A stretch of 30,598 nucleotides of DNA from Firmicutes bacterium CAG:124 (lineage in GTDB: Bacteria; Bacillota; Clostridia; Oscillospirales; Oscillospiraceae): the NCBI GenBank assembly GCA_000432135.1, contig HF990562.1:8722-39319 (forward strand), written 5' to 3'. Every line of letters starts with the position of its first letter. Position 1 is the first letter of the stretch. Under the pieces are notes generated by a model. It was not told the DNA's origin. It ran no database searches and saw only the letters and a list, made by a program, of their open reading frames with translations. Shown here one piece after another: positions 7,357 to 16,075 of the stretch. A program made the position numbers and the translations under genes.

Positions 7357-7992
7357 ATGGAACTGGCAGAACTGACGGTACGCGGCTTTGCGGAGGAGAT
7401 CGCCTCCGCGTCTCCGGCTCCCGGCGGCGGCAGCGCCGCAGCGCTGGCGGGCGCGGTCGGCGCGGCGCTGACCGCAATGGTCAGCGGCCTGACGCTCGGC
7501 AGAAAAAAATATGAGGCCGTGCAGGAGCTTGCGCTCCGCGCACAGGCGCAGGCAGACGCGCTGCGCAAACGGCTGCTGGCCGCGATGGAGCAGGACACGC
7601 AGGCATTTTTGCAGGTCAGCGCGGCCTACGCGATGCCGAAGCAGACGCCCGAGGAAAAGCAGGCGCGCAGCAGCGCCATCGAACAGGGCCTCAAGGCCTG
7701 CACGCAGCCGCCGCTTGCCGTGATGCAGATGTGCGCAGAGGGGCTGGAGCTGCTGGAGAGCCTTCTGGGCAAGACGAACGCAACGGCGGCCAGCGACTTT
7801 GGCGTCGCCTGCCTCAGCCTCCGCGCAGGGATGCAGGGCGCGTGGCTGAACGTGTGCATCAATACCGGCTCCCTGCACGACGCCGCGTTTGCCGCCGGTG
7901 CGCGCGCAGCGGGGCAGAAGCTGCTCGATACCGGCCTTCCGCGCGCCGACCGTTGCTACGCGGCGATGCTGGCCGCGTGCAGTGAAAAATGA
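7357..7992 (+). CDS. fchA: formimidoyltetrahydrofolate cyclodeaminase
   Basis: It converts 5-formimino-THF to 5,10-methenyl-THF and ammonia, completing one-carbon salvage from histidine. The 211-aa protein is a stand-alone FTCD_C/FchA domain: an N-terminal helix, then SASPAPGGGSAAALAGAVGAAL near residues 18-39, the folate-binding glycine-rich turn of the family. It is followed by mostly helical sequence rich in Ala and Gln. It starts 12 bases after the ftcD stop with AGAGGTG as ribosome site, so the two are co-translated. A strict methenyl-THF cyclohydrolase role is an alternative for this family, but the hut context favours cyclodeaminase. Confidence 0.9.
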   Translation: MELAELTVRGFAEEIASASPAPGGGSAAALAGAVGAALTAMVSGLTLGRKKYEAVQELALRAQAQADALRKRLLAAMEQDTQAFLQVSAAYAMPKQTPEEKQARSSAIEQGLKACTQPPLAVMQMCAEGLELLESLLGKTNATAASDFGVACLSLRAGMQGAWLNVCINTGSLHDAAFAAGARAAGQKLLDTGLPRADRCYAAMLAACSEK

Positions 7993-7993
7993 C

Positions 7994-8025
7994 GCAGGAA
8001 TTCCTGCATTCATGCAAGAATGAAT
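7994..8025 (+). promoter_or_regulatory. two adjacent inverted repeats upstream of the hutU promoter
   Basis: A perfect 14-bp palindrome GCAGGAATTCCTGC (7994-8007) is followed directly by ATTCAT (8008-8013) and ATGAAT (8020-8025) around a 6-base loop. The second repeat touches the -35 hexamer of the hutU promoter. The position suggests operator sites, or RNA structures 3' of fchA. No known operator is recognised. Confidence 0.45.
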
Positions 8026-8053
8026 TGAAAAATGCAAAAGAAGCTGTTACAAT
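8025..8053 (+). promoter_or_regulatory. internal promoter for hutU-hutI
   Basis: TTGAAA (8025-8030) and TACAAT (8048-8053) are separated by exactly 17 bases. Transcription would start near 8060, just before the hutU ribosome site GGGGGAG. The hutU-hutI pair may therefore be transcribed separately from hutH-ftcD-fchA. Confidence 0.65.
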
Positions 8054-8075
8054 ATCATCAATGGGGGAGATCACG

Positions 8076-10091
<2,016 letters not shown>

Positions 10092-10109
10092 CCGGGAAAG
10101 GAACAGGCA

Positions 10110-11336
10110 ATGAAGAGAACGCTGATCGCCAACATCGGTATGCTTGCCACACCGCAGGGAACCTCTGCGCGGGGCGGCAGGGCACAGGGCGAGATCTGCA
10201 TTCTGAAAAACGCATGGATCCTGATCGAGAACGATCTGATCGCGCAGGTCGGGACCGGCGCAGCGCCTGCGGCTGCCGACGCGCAGACGATCAACGCCGA
10301 AGGGAAGCTGGTCACGCCCGGTCTGGTCGACGCACACACGCATCTGATCTTCGGCGGCTGGCGGCAGAACGAGCTGGCGCTCAAGCTGCACGGCGCGGGC
10401 TATCTGGACATCCTCGCCGCAGGCGGAGGCATCCTGTCCACCATGCGTGCAACACAATCGGCAAGCGAGGAGCAGCTGGAGGCGAAGGCCTCCGCCGCGC
10501 TGGATGAAATGCTTCGCTTCGGCACGACGACCGTAGAGGCCAAGAGCGGCTACGGCTTGTCAACCGAGGAGGAGTGCAAGGCGCTGCGCGTGATCGGAAA
10601 GCTGCAAAAACACCATGTGATGGATCTCGCTGCGACCTTTATGGGCGCGCACGCCGTGCCGGAGCTCTACCGGGACAACCGGCAGGGCTATCTGGAGCTT
10701 CTGTGCGAGGAAATGCTTCCGGCAGTACGGGAGCAGGGCATTGCGGAATTCTGCGATGTGTTCTGCGAAAAGGGCGTTTTTTCCGCCGAGGAATCCCGCC
10801 GCATTCTGCTTACCGGCAGACAGTACGGGCTGCTGCCCAAGATCCACGCGGACGAGATCGAGGCCATCGGCGGCAGTGAGCTGGCAGGTGAGATCGGGGC
10901 CGTCTCGGCGGAGCATCTGATCGTCTGCCCGCCGTCCGGCATCGCGTCCATGGCAGAGGGCGGCACGGTCGCCTGCTGCCTGCCCGCAACAAGCTTTTAT
11001 CTGGGCGCGGCCTACGCGCCCGTACAGGATATGGTGCAGGCCGGTGTTCCGGTCGCCATGGCGACGGACTTCAACCCCGGCTCCTGCCCGTGCCTCAATA
11101 TGCAGCTGGTCATCAGCCTCGGCTGCCTGCGCTACCGGCTGACGCCCGAGCAGGCGCTGACCGCAGTGACGCTCAACGGCGCTGCCGCCATCTGCCGCGC
11201 CGACCGCATCGGCTCCATCGAGCCGGGCAAGCAGGCGGACATTCTCATCTGGAACGCAGAGGATCTGGACTATATCTGCTACCGCCTTGGCAGCAATCTG
11301 GTCGATACTGTAATCAAAAAAGGAAACGTCGTTTAG
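10110..11336 (+). CDS. hutI: imidazolonepropionase
   Basis: It hydrolyses 4-imidazolone-5-propionate to N-formimino-L-glutamate, the substrate of FtcD. The 408-aa sequence is an amidohydrolase: a beta-sandwich N-terminus, then TPGLVDAHTHLIFGG with the HxH metal motif, KSGYGLSTEEECK, LPKIHADEIEAIGG with a further metal His, and MATDFNPGSCPC with the metal Asp. It ends with the usual sandwich strand, SIEPGKQADILIWNAEDLDYICYRLGSN. It starts 18 bases after hutU behind an AAAGGAA site. It is the last gene of the cluster and is followed by a 12-bp-stem hairpin. Confidence 0.95.
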   Translation: MKRTLIANIGMLATPQGTSARGGRAQGEICILKNAWILIENDLIAQVGTGAAPAAADAQTINAEGKLVTPGLVDAHTHLIFGGWRQNELALKLHGAGYLDILAAGGGILSTMRATQSASEEQLEAKASAALDEMLRFGTTTVEAKSGYGLSTEEECKALRVIGKLQKHHVMDLAATFMGAHAVPELYRDNRQGYLELLCEEMLPAVREQGIAEFCDVFCEKGVFSAEESRRILLTGRQYGLLPKIHADEIEAIGGSELAGEIGAVSAEHLIVCPPSGIASMAEGGTVACCLPATSFYLGAAYAPVQDMVQAGVPVAMATDFNPGSCPCLNMQLVISLGCLRYRLTPEQALTAVTLNGAAAICRADRIGSIEPGKQADILIWNAEDLDYICYRLGSNLVDTVIKKGNVV

Positions 11337-11342
11337 ACAAAA

Positions 11343-11376
11343 GAACAGGCAATGCCCATCCGGACATTGCCTGTTC
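11343..11376 (+). terminator. probable terminator hairpin after hutI
   Basis: GAACAGGCAATG (11343-11354) and CATTGCCTGTTC (11365-11376) form a perfect 12-bp stem with a 10-nt loop, seven bases after the hutI stop. No U-run follows directly (only GTTTTT about 15 bases on), so termination strength is uncertain. Confidence 0.6.
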
Positions 11377-11422
11377 CGCAAGGAAACTCGGTTTTTATGC
11401 AAAAAGCAGCCTGCCTTGAACA

Positions 11423-11454
11423 CAGTTGGTAGGGGCGGGGCTCTGCTCCGCCCG
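11423..11454 (+). repeat. GTAGGGGC palindromic repeat, copy A
   Basis: This 32-base stretch is identical to the last 32 bases of the window (30567-30598). It begins CAGTTGGTAGGGGC, and its core arms GGGCGGGGC and GCTCCGCCC pair around TCT with one mismatch. It lies in the 289-base gap between hutI and the minus-strand gene ending at 11626. Confidence 0.85.
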
Positions 11455-11483
11455 TTGGGCAGCCGCAGATTTGCGCAGCACAC

Positions 11484-11512
11484 TGTAGGGGCCGATGCCC
11501 ACGTCGGCCCGG
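11484..11512 (+). repeat. GTAGGGGC palindromic repeat, copy B
   Basis: TGTAGGGGCCGATG opens the unit; arms GGGCCGA and TCGGCCC pair around an 8-base loop. The sequence after it (GGCAGAATGCACCGTTTTAA) resembles the sequence after copy D at 21321, suggesting that the repeat unit extends beyond the palindrome. Confidence 0.75.
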
Positions 11513-11562
11513 CAGAATGCACCGTTTTAACGGAAATCTTCGGCACATTCGTAACTTCCCAA

Positions 11563-11590
11563 CGGGCCGATGTGTGCATCGGCCCCTACA
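11563..11590 (-). repeat. GTAGGGGC palindromic repeat, copy C (inverted)
   Basis: Read on the minus strand it begins TGTAGGGGCCGATGCAC and closes with CATCGGCCCG. Together with copy B it forms a large inverted repeat (11484-11590) with a loop of about 50 bases, which could act as a bidirectional terminator between the convergent hutI and the gene ending at 11626. Confidence 0.75.
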
Positions 11591-11596
11591 ACCAGG

Positions 11597-11615
11597 TATG
11601 CAGGTGCGCTGCATA
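11597..11615 (-). terminator. small hairpin downstream of the P-loop gene
   Basis: TATGCAG (11597-11603) pairs with CTGCATA (11609-11615) around a 5-base loop, about 10 bases past the stop of the minus-strand gene ending at 11626. There is no U-run; it may act together with repeat copy C just beyond. Confidence 0.35.
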
Positions 11616-11625
11616 ACCCAACACC

Positions 11626-12552
11626 TCACCCGTGGATTGTTTCAAGCTTCCGGATATTTTCTTCGGAGTCGTCTCCGACACAGCCGACCAGCATATACGT
11701 CTTGTGGAAGTGGTCGTAGATAAAATGATCGAGCAGCCGGAAGCCGATGATGCGGCCTGTTGAGCGCACATGGGTGCGCGGCCCGGTGCAGTAGTGCTGT
11801 GCGCCGCCGAGCAGAATGTGGCTCTCGTCATAGTAGTCGATGGGCAGATCCTGCCGGATCAGCTCGTTGACGCGCGCTTCGAGCGTGGGAATATCGATAT
11901 CCGGCTGGTGCTCGTTGAATTCGAGCACGAAGCCGTGGCGGATATCGCCGTGGCTGCACGCAAGCATCTGCTCCTGCGTCATGGCGTATTCGCACAGATC
12001 CTCTGCGCTGTGCGCCATGAGGCGATAGGCAAGCGACGGATAGACGATGTCGCACAGCTCCTGCGGCAGAGGGCCAAAGAGGTTCGGCCGCGTGATGACG
12101 ATCTGCTCGCCGACGCCGATGAGCAGATTCGCGTTGACGCCGAGCAGGGGATAGATCAGGTCAAAATGCTCGATGATGATGCGCTTGCCGCGCCGGACAG
12201 CCAGCCGGACGGCGTCCGCCAGCTCCGAGAGCTGATGGAAGCCCGTCTCGAAGCGGATGTCCAGATGGTAGGTGTGCGGCGTGAAAAAGCCCGTTTCATA
12301 CTCCTGCTCCAGAAGCGGGAGCGGGCGGACGTTGACGCCGTCGTCGTCGTTCGTAAGCTCGATGCCGGGGAACATGCCCTTGATGAGCACGCTCTTGCCG
12401 GAGCCGGCTTCCCCGATGAAGCCGATGATCTGGTCGAAGGGCGAAAGATAAAGCTGCGCGATCTGCATACCGAGCGTGTAGATCCGGCTGCGGCCGCGGG
12501 GTGCAAAATACGTGCTGTAGATATGGCTGCTCTGAATCGCGTTTGTCGTCAT
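11626..12552 (-). CDS. P-loop protein with alanyl-tRNA-synthetase-type second additional domain
   Basis: Function unknown. The 308-aa protein has a Walker A motif GEAGSGKS at residues 47-54, followed by GMFPGIELTNDDDGVNVRPLPLL. A hydrophobic strand ending in acidic residues, RIIIEHFD near 124-131, is a candidate Walker B. The C-terminal part contains HYCTGPRTHVRSTGRIIGF, which resembles the Cys-x-x-Thr-His-Val-x-x-Thr-Gly metal motif of the alanyl-tRNA synthetase editing domain. I recall clostridial homologues being labelled by that domain. The ATG at 12552 has AGGAGGC about ten bases upstream. It is transcribed divergently from the citDEF-glm-mal operon and could be a regulator or accessory factor for it, but that is only positional inference. 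Confidence 0.6.
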   Translation of the reverse strand: MTTNAIQSSHIYSTYFAPRGRSRIYTLGMQIAQLYLSPFDQIIGFIGEAGSGKSVLIKGMFPGIELTNDDDGVNVRPLPLLEQEYETGFFTPHTYHLDIRFETGFHQLSELADAVRLAVRRGKRIIIEHFDLIYPLLGVNANLLIGVGEQIVITRPNLFGPLPQELCDIVYPSLAYRLMAHSAEDLCEYAMTQEQMLACSHGDIRHGFVLEFNEHQPDIDIPTLEARVNELIRQDLPIDYYDESHILLGGAQHYCTGPRTHVRSTGRIIGFRLLDHFIYDHFHKTYMLVGCVGDDSEENIRKLETIHG

Positions 12553-12583
12553 GGGCGTTTTGCCTCCTGTGCCGTTTTCTTTC

Positions 12584-12613
12584 AGTATAGAGGATAAAGC
12601 CCGCTTTAATCAA
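12584..12613 (-). promoter_or_regulatory. promoter of the P-loop gene
   Basis: On the minus strand TTGATT (12613-12608) and TATACT (12589-12584) are 18 bases apart, matching 4/6 and 5/6 of the sigma-A hexamers, about 30 bases before the start codon. No equally good plus-strand promoter is seen for the divergent citD operon in the 117-base gap. Confidence 0.6.
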
Positions 12614-12621
12614 GGAAAATC

Positions 12622-12635
12622 TGCTGCAAGCAGCA
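12622..12635. promoter_or_regulatory. inverted repeat between the divergent genes
   Basis: TGCTGC and GCAGCA flank an AA centre (12622-12635) in the divergent intergenic region, just upstream of the citD ribosome site and beyond the -35 of the minus-strand gene. It could be an operator serving both directions, but it is short and may be chance. Confidence 0.3.
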
Positions 12636-12669
12636 TGAAATATTGAAAAACATACAAGGGGGAATTTTG

Positions 12670-12939
12670 GTGGTTATCCGAAACGAGGCTTCTGCCGGAG
12701 CGGCGGAGTCGGCGGACGTACTGGTCACGGTGCGGCCCGCTGAAACGCTTGAGCTGCGGATCGCGTCGACCGTCCGATTGCAGTTCGGCGCTGCGATCGA
12801 GCAGACGGTGCACAGCGTTCTGCGCGCCGCAGACGTGCAGCAGGGAGAGATTGCCGTAGACGACCACGGCGCGCTCGACTGGATCCTGCGTGCCCGGCTG
12901 GAAGCCGCGCTCGCACGGGCGGAAGGAGGGACCGCATGA
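12670..12939 (+). CDS. citD: acyl carrier protein (gamma subunit) of citramalate/citrate lyase
   Basis: This small subunit carries the phosphoribosyl-dephospho-CoA arm on which the lyase works. I start it at the GTG at 12670, seven bases after AAGGGGG, giving 89 aa whose N-terminus MVIRNEASAGAAESAD aligns without gaps to CitD proteins; Ser14 is the expected attachment site. The conserved block VDDHGALDWILRARLEAALARA is near the C-terminus. A TTG start upstream in the same frame is possible but poorly placed. Its stop overlaps the citE start by four bases. The downstream glutamate mutase and methylaspartase genes indicate a citramalate lyase, not a citrate lyase; sequence alone cannot separate the two. 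Confidence 0.88.
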   Translation: MVIRNEASAGAAESADVLVTVRPAETLELRIASTVRLQFGAAIEQTVHSVLRAADVQQGEIAVDDHGALDWILRARLEAALARAEGGTA

Positions 12940-13817
12940 GACGTTCCATGCTCTTTGTACCCGGAAATAACCCGAAAATGATGACAAGCTGCGGCTTTTT
13001 CGGCGCGGACGCCATCATATTTGATCTGGAGGACGCCGTATCGCCCGATGAAAAGGACGCGGCGCGCATACTGGTCAAATACGCGGTGACGAATGTGGAC
13101 CGCTGCCGCAGCGAGATCATCGTCCGCGTCAATGCGGCGGACACGCCGCTGTTTGCACAGGATTTAGAGGCCATCGTGCCGCAGAGGCCGGATTACATCA
13201 TGCTCCCGAAGACCGCGTCGCGGCAGACCGTCTGCGGCTGCGACGCCGCCATCGGCGAAATCGAACGCCGCTGCGGCATGGAGCCGGGCACAATTGGCCT
13301 CATCGCGCTGATCGAGACGGCGCTCGGCGTGGAAAACGCATTCGAGATCGCGACGGCCTCCCCGCGTGTGCGGGCACTGTTTCTCGGCGCGGAGGATCTG
13401 AGCGCCGACCTGCACTGCAGCCGGACAAAGGAGGGCCTTGAGATCCTCTATGCCCGGACGCGCCTCGTCACAGCGGCGCACGCCGCCGGAATTGATGTCT
13501 ACGATACCCCCTTCACCGACGTGAACGACGATGAAGGCATCGAAGCCGACAGCCGCCTTGCCCGCAGCCTTGGCTTTACCGGCAAAGCATCCATCTCGCC
13601 CCGGCATCTGGACGCGATCAACCGCTGCTTCAGCCCCTCGCAGGCGGAGGCGGACTATGCCAGACAGGTTCTCGCGGCTATTGAGGACGCAAAGCGCTGC
13701 GGAAAGGGCGCGGTAGCGCTGCGCGGAAAGATGATCGACGCGCCGATCGCCGCGCGGGCCAGACAGACGCTGGCCGCAGCGGAAGAAATTCTTGCGGAGG
13801 GAGGTACGCTGCAATGA
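12936..13817 (+). CDS. citE: citramalate/citrate lyase beta subunit (CitE-like)
   Basis: It catalyses the retro-aldol cleavage of the (citra)malyl-ACP intermediate, giving pyruvate if the substrate is citramalate. The 293-aa TIM barrel begins RRSMLFVPGNNPKMM and has DAIIFDLEDAVSPDEKDAAR with the Mg2+-linked acidic residues. It also has RVNAADTPLF, LIALIETALGVENAFEIA with a metal-binding Glu, and LFLGAEDLSADL with a metal-binding Asp. These are all typical of the CitE/malyl-CoA lyase family. It overlaps citD and citF by four bases at each end, so the three subunits are translationally coupled. Substrate assignment to citramalate rests on the operon. Confidence 0.92.
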   Translation: MRRSMLFVPGNNPKMMTSCGFFGADAIIFDLEDAVSPDEKDAARILVKYAVTNVDRCRSEIIVRVNAADTPLFAQDLEAIVPQRPDYIMLPKTASRQTVCGCDAAIGEIERRCGMEPGTIGLIALIETALGVENAFEIATASPRVRALFLGAEDLSADLHCSRTKEGLEILYARTRLVTAAHAAGIDVYDTPFTDVNDDEGIEADSRLARSLGFTGKASISPRHLDAINRCFSPSQAEADYARQVLAAIEDAKRCGKGAVALRGKMIDAPIAARARQTLAAAEEILAEGGTLQ

Positions 13818-15238
13818 AGGAGTCCAAGGTCGTTTCCTCTCTGCGTGAGGCGATCCGCCTTTCCGGCCTGCAGGACGGGATGTGCGTCTCGTTTCACCAC
13901 CATCTGCGAAACGGCGACTATGTCGTCAACATGGTCATGGAGCAGATCAGCGCCATGGGCATCCGCGATCTGACGGTCAACGCCAGCGCGCTGTTCGACG
14001 TGCACCTGCCGATGCTGGAGCATATCAAAAACGGAACGGTCAGCAGACTGCTGACCAACTATATGTCCGCCGGACTTGGCCGCGCCATTTCGGGGGGCGT
14101 CATGGACCAGCCCGTGGAGTTCCGGACGCACGGCGGCCGCCCGCGCGATATTGCAGGCGGCGAAACCCCAATCGACGTTGCATTCATCGCCGCGCCAAGC
14201 AGCGACACGATGGGCAACTGCACTGGCAAGGTCGGAAAATCGGCCTGCGGTTCGCTGGGCTACGCCTTCCCGGACGCGCAGTACGCGAAAAAGGTCATTG
14301 TTATCACCGATGAACTTGTGCCGTATCCGCTCTGCGGCTGGTCGATCCCGGAAATTTACGTGGATTATGTCGTCGCCGTGGACGCCATCGGTGACCCCGC
14401 CGGAATCGTCTCCGGCACGACCCGCATGACGCGCAATCCCGTCGCGATCACCATCGCGCAGACCGCCGCGCGGGTCATTGCCAGCTCCGGTCTTCTCAAG
14501 GATGGCTTTTCCTTCCAGACGGGCGCAGGCGGCGCGTCGCTGGCGACGGCAATGTATCTGGAAAAAATCATGAAGCAGCAGAACATTCACGGCAGCTACG
14601 CGCAGGGCGGGATCACCGGTCTGCTGGTCGATATGCTGAACGAGGGACTGTTCCGGGCGCTGCTGGATGTGCAGTGCTTCGATCTGAAGGCAGTAAGCTC
14701 CATCCGCGAAAATCCCTGCCACTGCGAAGTATCGGCGGAGCAGTACGCCAGCCCCGGCTGCCGGAGCGCGGCGGTCGACTCGCTGGATGTTGCCGTGCTC
14801 GGCGCGACAGAGATCGACACTTCGTTCAATATCAACGTCCACACGGACTCCAACGGCTCCATCATGGGCGGCAGCGGCGGCCACAGCGACGCGGCTGCCG
14901 GCAGTAAGCTCGCGCTCATCGCCGCGCCGCTGTTCCGGGGACGGCTGCCCATCGTGCGCGACCGCGTGACCTGCATCTCCACGCCCGGACAGGATGTGGA
15001 CGTACTCGTGACGCAGGCGGGCGTCGCGGTCAATCCGAAAAACGCGGAGCTGCGCGAACGCCTTCGGGCGGCGGGACTTCCGGTCGTGGACATTCACGAG
15101 CTGAAAGAGCGCGCCGAGCGCATCACAGGTGTTCCTGCACCGCTTCCGGTATCGGACCGGGTGGTCGCAAGGGTGATCTCACGCGACGGAGAGCTGCTGG
15201 ACACGATCCGTCAAACGGACAATAGGAGCGGAATATGA
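13814..15238 (+). CDS. citF: citramalate/citrate lyase alpha subunit (CitF-like)
   Basis: This subunit swaps the acetyl group on the ACP for the incoming acid, releasing acetate (an acetyl-ACP:acid ACP transferase). The 474-aa sequence includes DGMCVSFHHHLRNGDYVVNM near the N-terminus, GGRPRDIAGGETPIDVAFIAA, GNCTGKVGKSACGSLGYA, FSFQTGAGGASLA and a closing STPGQDVDVLVTQAGVAVNP, matching CitF. It is some 30-40 residues shorter at the N-terminus than the roughly 510-aa E. coli-type CitF. The ATG is fixed by the ATGA overlap with citE. It overlaps the next gene by four bases. In this operon it should act on citramalate made by the adjacent hydratase. Confidence 0.92.
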   Translation: MKESKVVSSLREAIRLSGLQDGMCVSFHHHLRNGDYVVNMVMEQISAMGIRDLTVNASALFDVHLPMLEHIKNGTVSRLLTNYMSAGLGRAISGGVMDQPVEFRTHGGRPRDIAGGETPIDVAFIAAPSSDTMGNCTGKVGKSACGSLGYAFPDAQYAKKVIVITDELVPYPLCGWSIPEIYVDYVVAVDAIGDPAGIVSGTTRMTRNPVAITIAQTAARVIASSGLLKDGFSFQTGAGGASLATAMYLEKIMKQQNIHGSYAQGGITGLLVDMLNEGLFRALLDVQCFDLKAVSSIRENPCHCEVSAEQYASPGCRSAAVDSLDVAVLGATEIDTSFNINVHTDSNGSIMGGSGGHSDAAAGSKLALIAAPLFRGRLPIVRDRVTCISTPGQDVDVLVTQAGVAVNPKNAELRERLRAAGLPVVDIHELKERAERITGVPAPLPVSDRVVARVISRDGELLDTIRQTDNRSGI

Positions 15239-16074
15239 GAGAAATACAGGCGGAGCTTCTGACCAGTACTGTGGCGCAGATGTGCATCCGCGCCAATTAT
15301 GACCTGCCGCGGGATGTGCTGCGGCAGCTGCAAAGCGCGCAGGCGGCAGAGACGTGGCCCGCAGCGCAGGAGATCCTGCGGCAGATTTTAGAGAACGCGG
15401 AGCTTGCCGCCGCCAACGCCCAGCCGATCTGCCAGGACACCGGCATGGCCTGCGTGTTTCTGGAGATCGGACAGGAGGTACATATCGCGGGCGACCTCAA
15501 GGCCGCCGTGCAGGAGGGCGTGCGAAGAGGCTACGCGGCGGGCTGGCTGCGCAAGTCCGTCGTGCGCGACCCGTTTGACCGCGTCAACACGGGCGATAAT
15601 ACCCCGGCCATGCTCTATTTTGACCTTGTCCCCGGCGAACAGATCAAAATCACCGTCGCTCCCAAGGGCTTCGGCAGCGAAAACATGAGCCGGATCGCCA
15701 TGCTCCGCCCGTCCGACGGGCTGGAGGGCGTCAAGCGCTTCGTTTTGCAGACCGTGCAGGACGCTGGCCCGAACCCGTGCCCGCCCATCGTGGTGGGCGT
15801 GGGGATCGGCGGCACGTTCGACAAAGCGGCGCTGCTGGCAAAGCAGGCGCTCCTGCGCGAGCTGGATACGCCGAACGAAGACCCGTTTTACCGGGCATTG
15901 GAGCAGGAGCTTCTGGAAAGCATCAACGCGCTCGGCATCGGCCCGCAGGGCTTCGGCGGCAGGACGACGGCGCTGGCAGTCAACATTCTGACCAGCCCGA
16001 CGCATATCGCGGGCCTGCCCGTGGCGGTGAATCTCAACTGCCATGTGACGCGCCATGTAACGGAGGTGCTTTGA
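15235..16074 (+). CDS. class I fumarase-like alpha subunit, probable mesaconate hydratase
   Basis: This is the iron-sulfur subunit of a two-subunit class I hydro-lyase. The 279-aa protein has three cysteines in the positions expected to hold a [4Fe-4S] cluster: Cys66 in PICQDTGMACVF, Cys182 in PNPCPPIVVGVGIGG and Cys269 in VNLNCHVTRH. It also has VAPKGFGSENMSR. Generic annotation would be fumarate hydratase or tartrate dehydratase alpha subunit. Between citramalate lyase genes and glutamate mutase genes, the missing reaction is mesaconate to citramalate, which in clostridia is catalysed by a heterodimeric enzyme of this family. It overlaps citF by four bases and is one base from the beta-subunit gene. 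Confidence 0.85.
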   Translation: MREIQAELLTSTVAQMCIRANYDLPRDVLRQLQSAQAAETWPAAQEILRQILENAELAAANAQPICQDTGMACVFLEIGQEVHIAGDLKAAVQEGVRRGYAAGWLRKSVVRDPFDRVNTGDNTPAMLYFDLVPGEQIKITVAPKGFGSENMSRIAMLRPSDGLEGVKRFVLQTVQDAGPNPCPPIVVGVGIGGTFDKAALLAKQALLRELDTPNEDPFYRALEQELLESINALGIGPQGFGGRTTALAVNILTSPTHIAGLPVAVNLNCHVTRHVTEVL

Positions 16075-16075
16075 G

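Noticed and set aside
11337..11625. CRISPR-like array in the repeat patch after hutI
   Set aside because: The repeats are palindromic, unevenly spaced and in both orientations, with no regular spacers and no cas genes.
12553..12669. Cobalamin riboswitch in front of the B12-dependent glutamate mutase operon
   Set aside because: The gap is only 117 bases, partly occupied by the divergent promoter, and has no B12-box-like sequence.
12670..15238. A citrate fermentation operon
   Set aside because: There is no citrate transporter, oxaloacetate decarboxylase or citCXG nearby, and the co-transcribed genes form the methylaspartate pathway.
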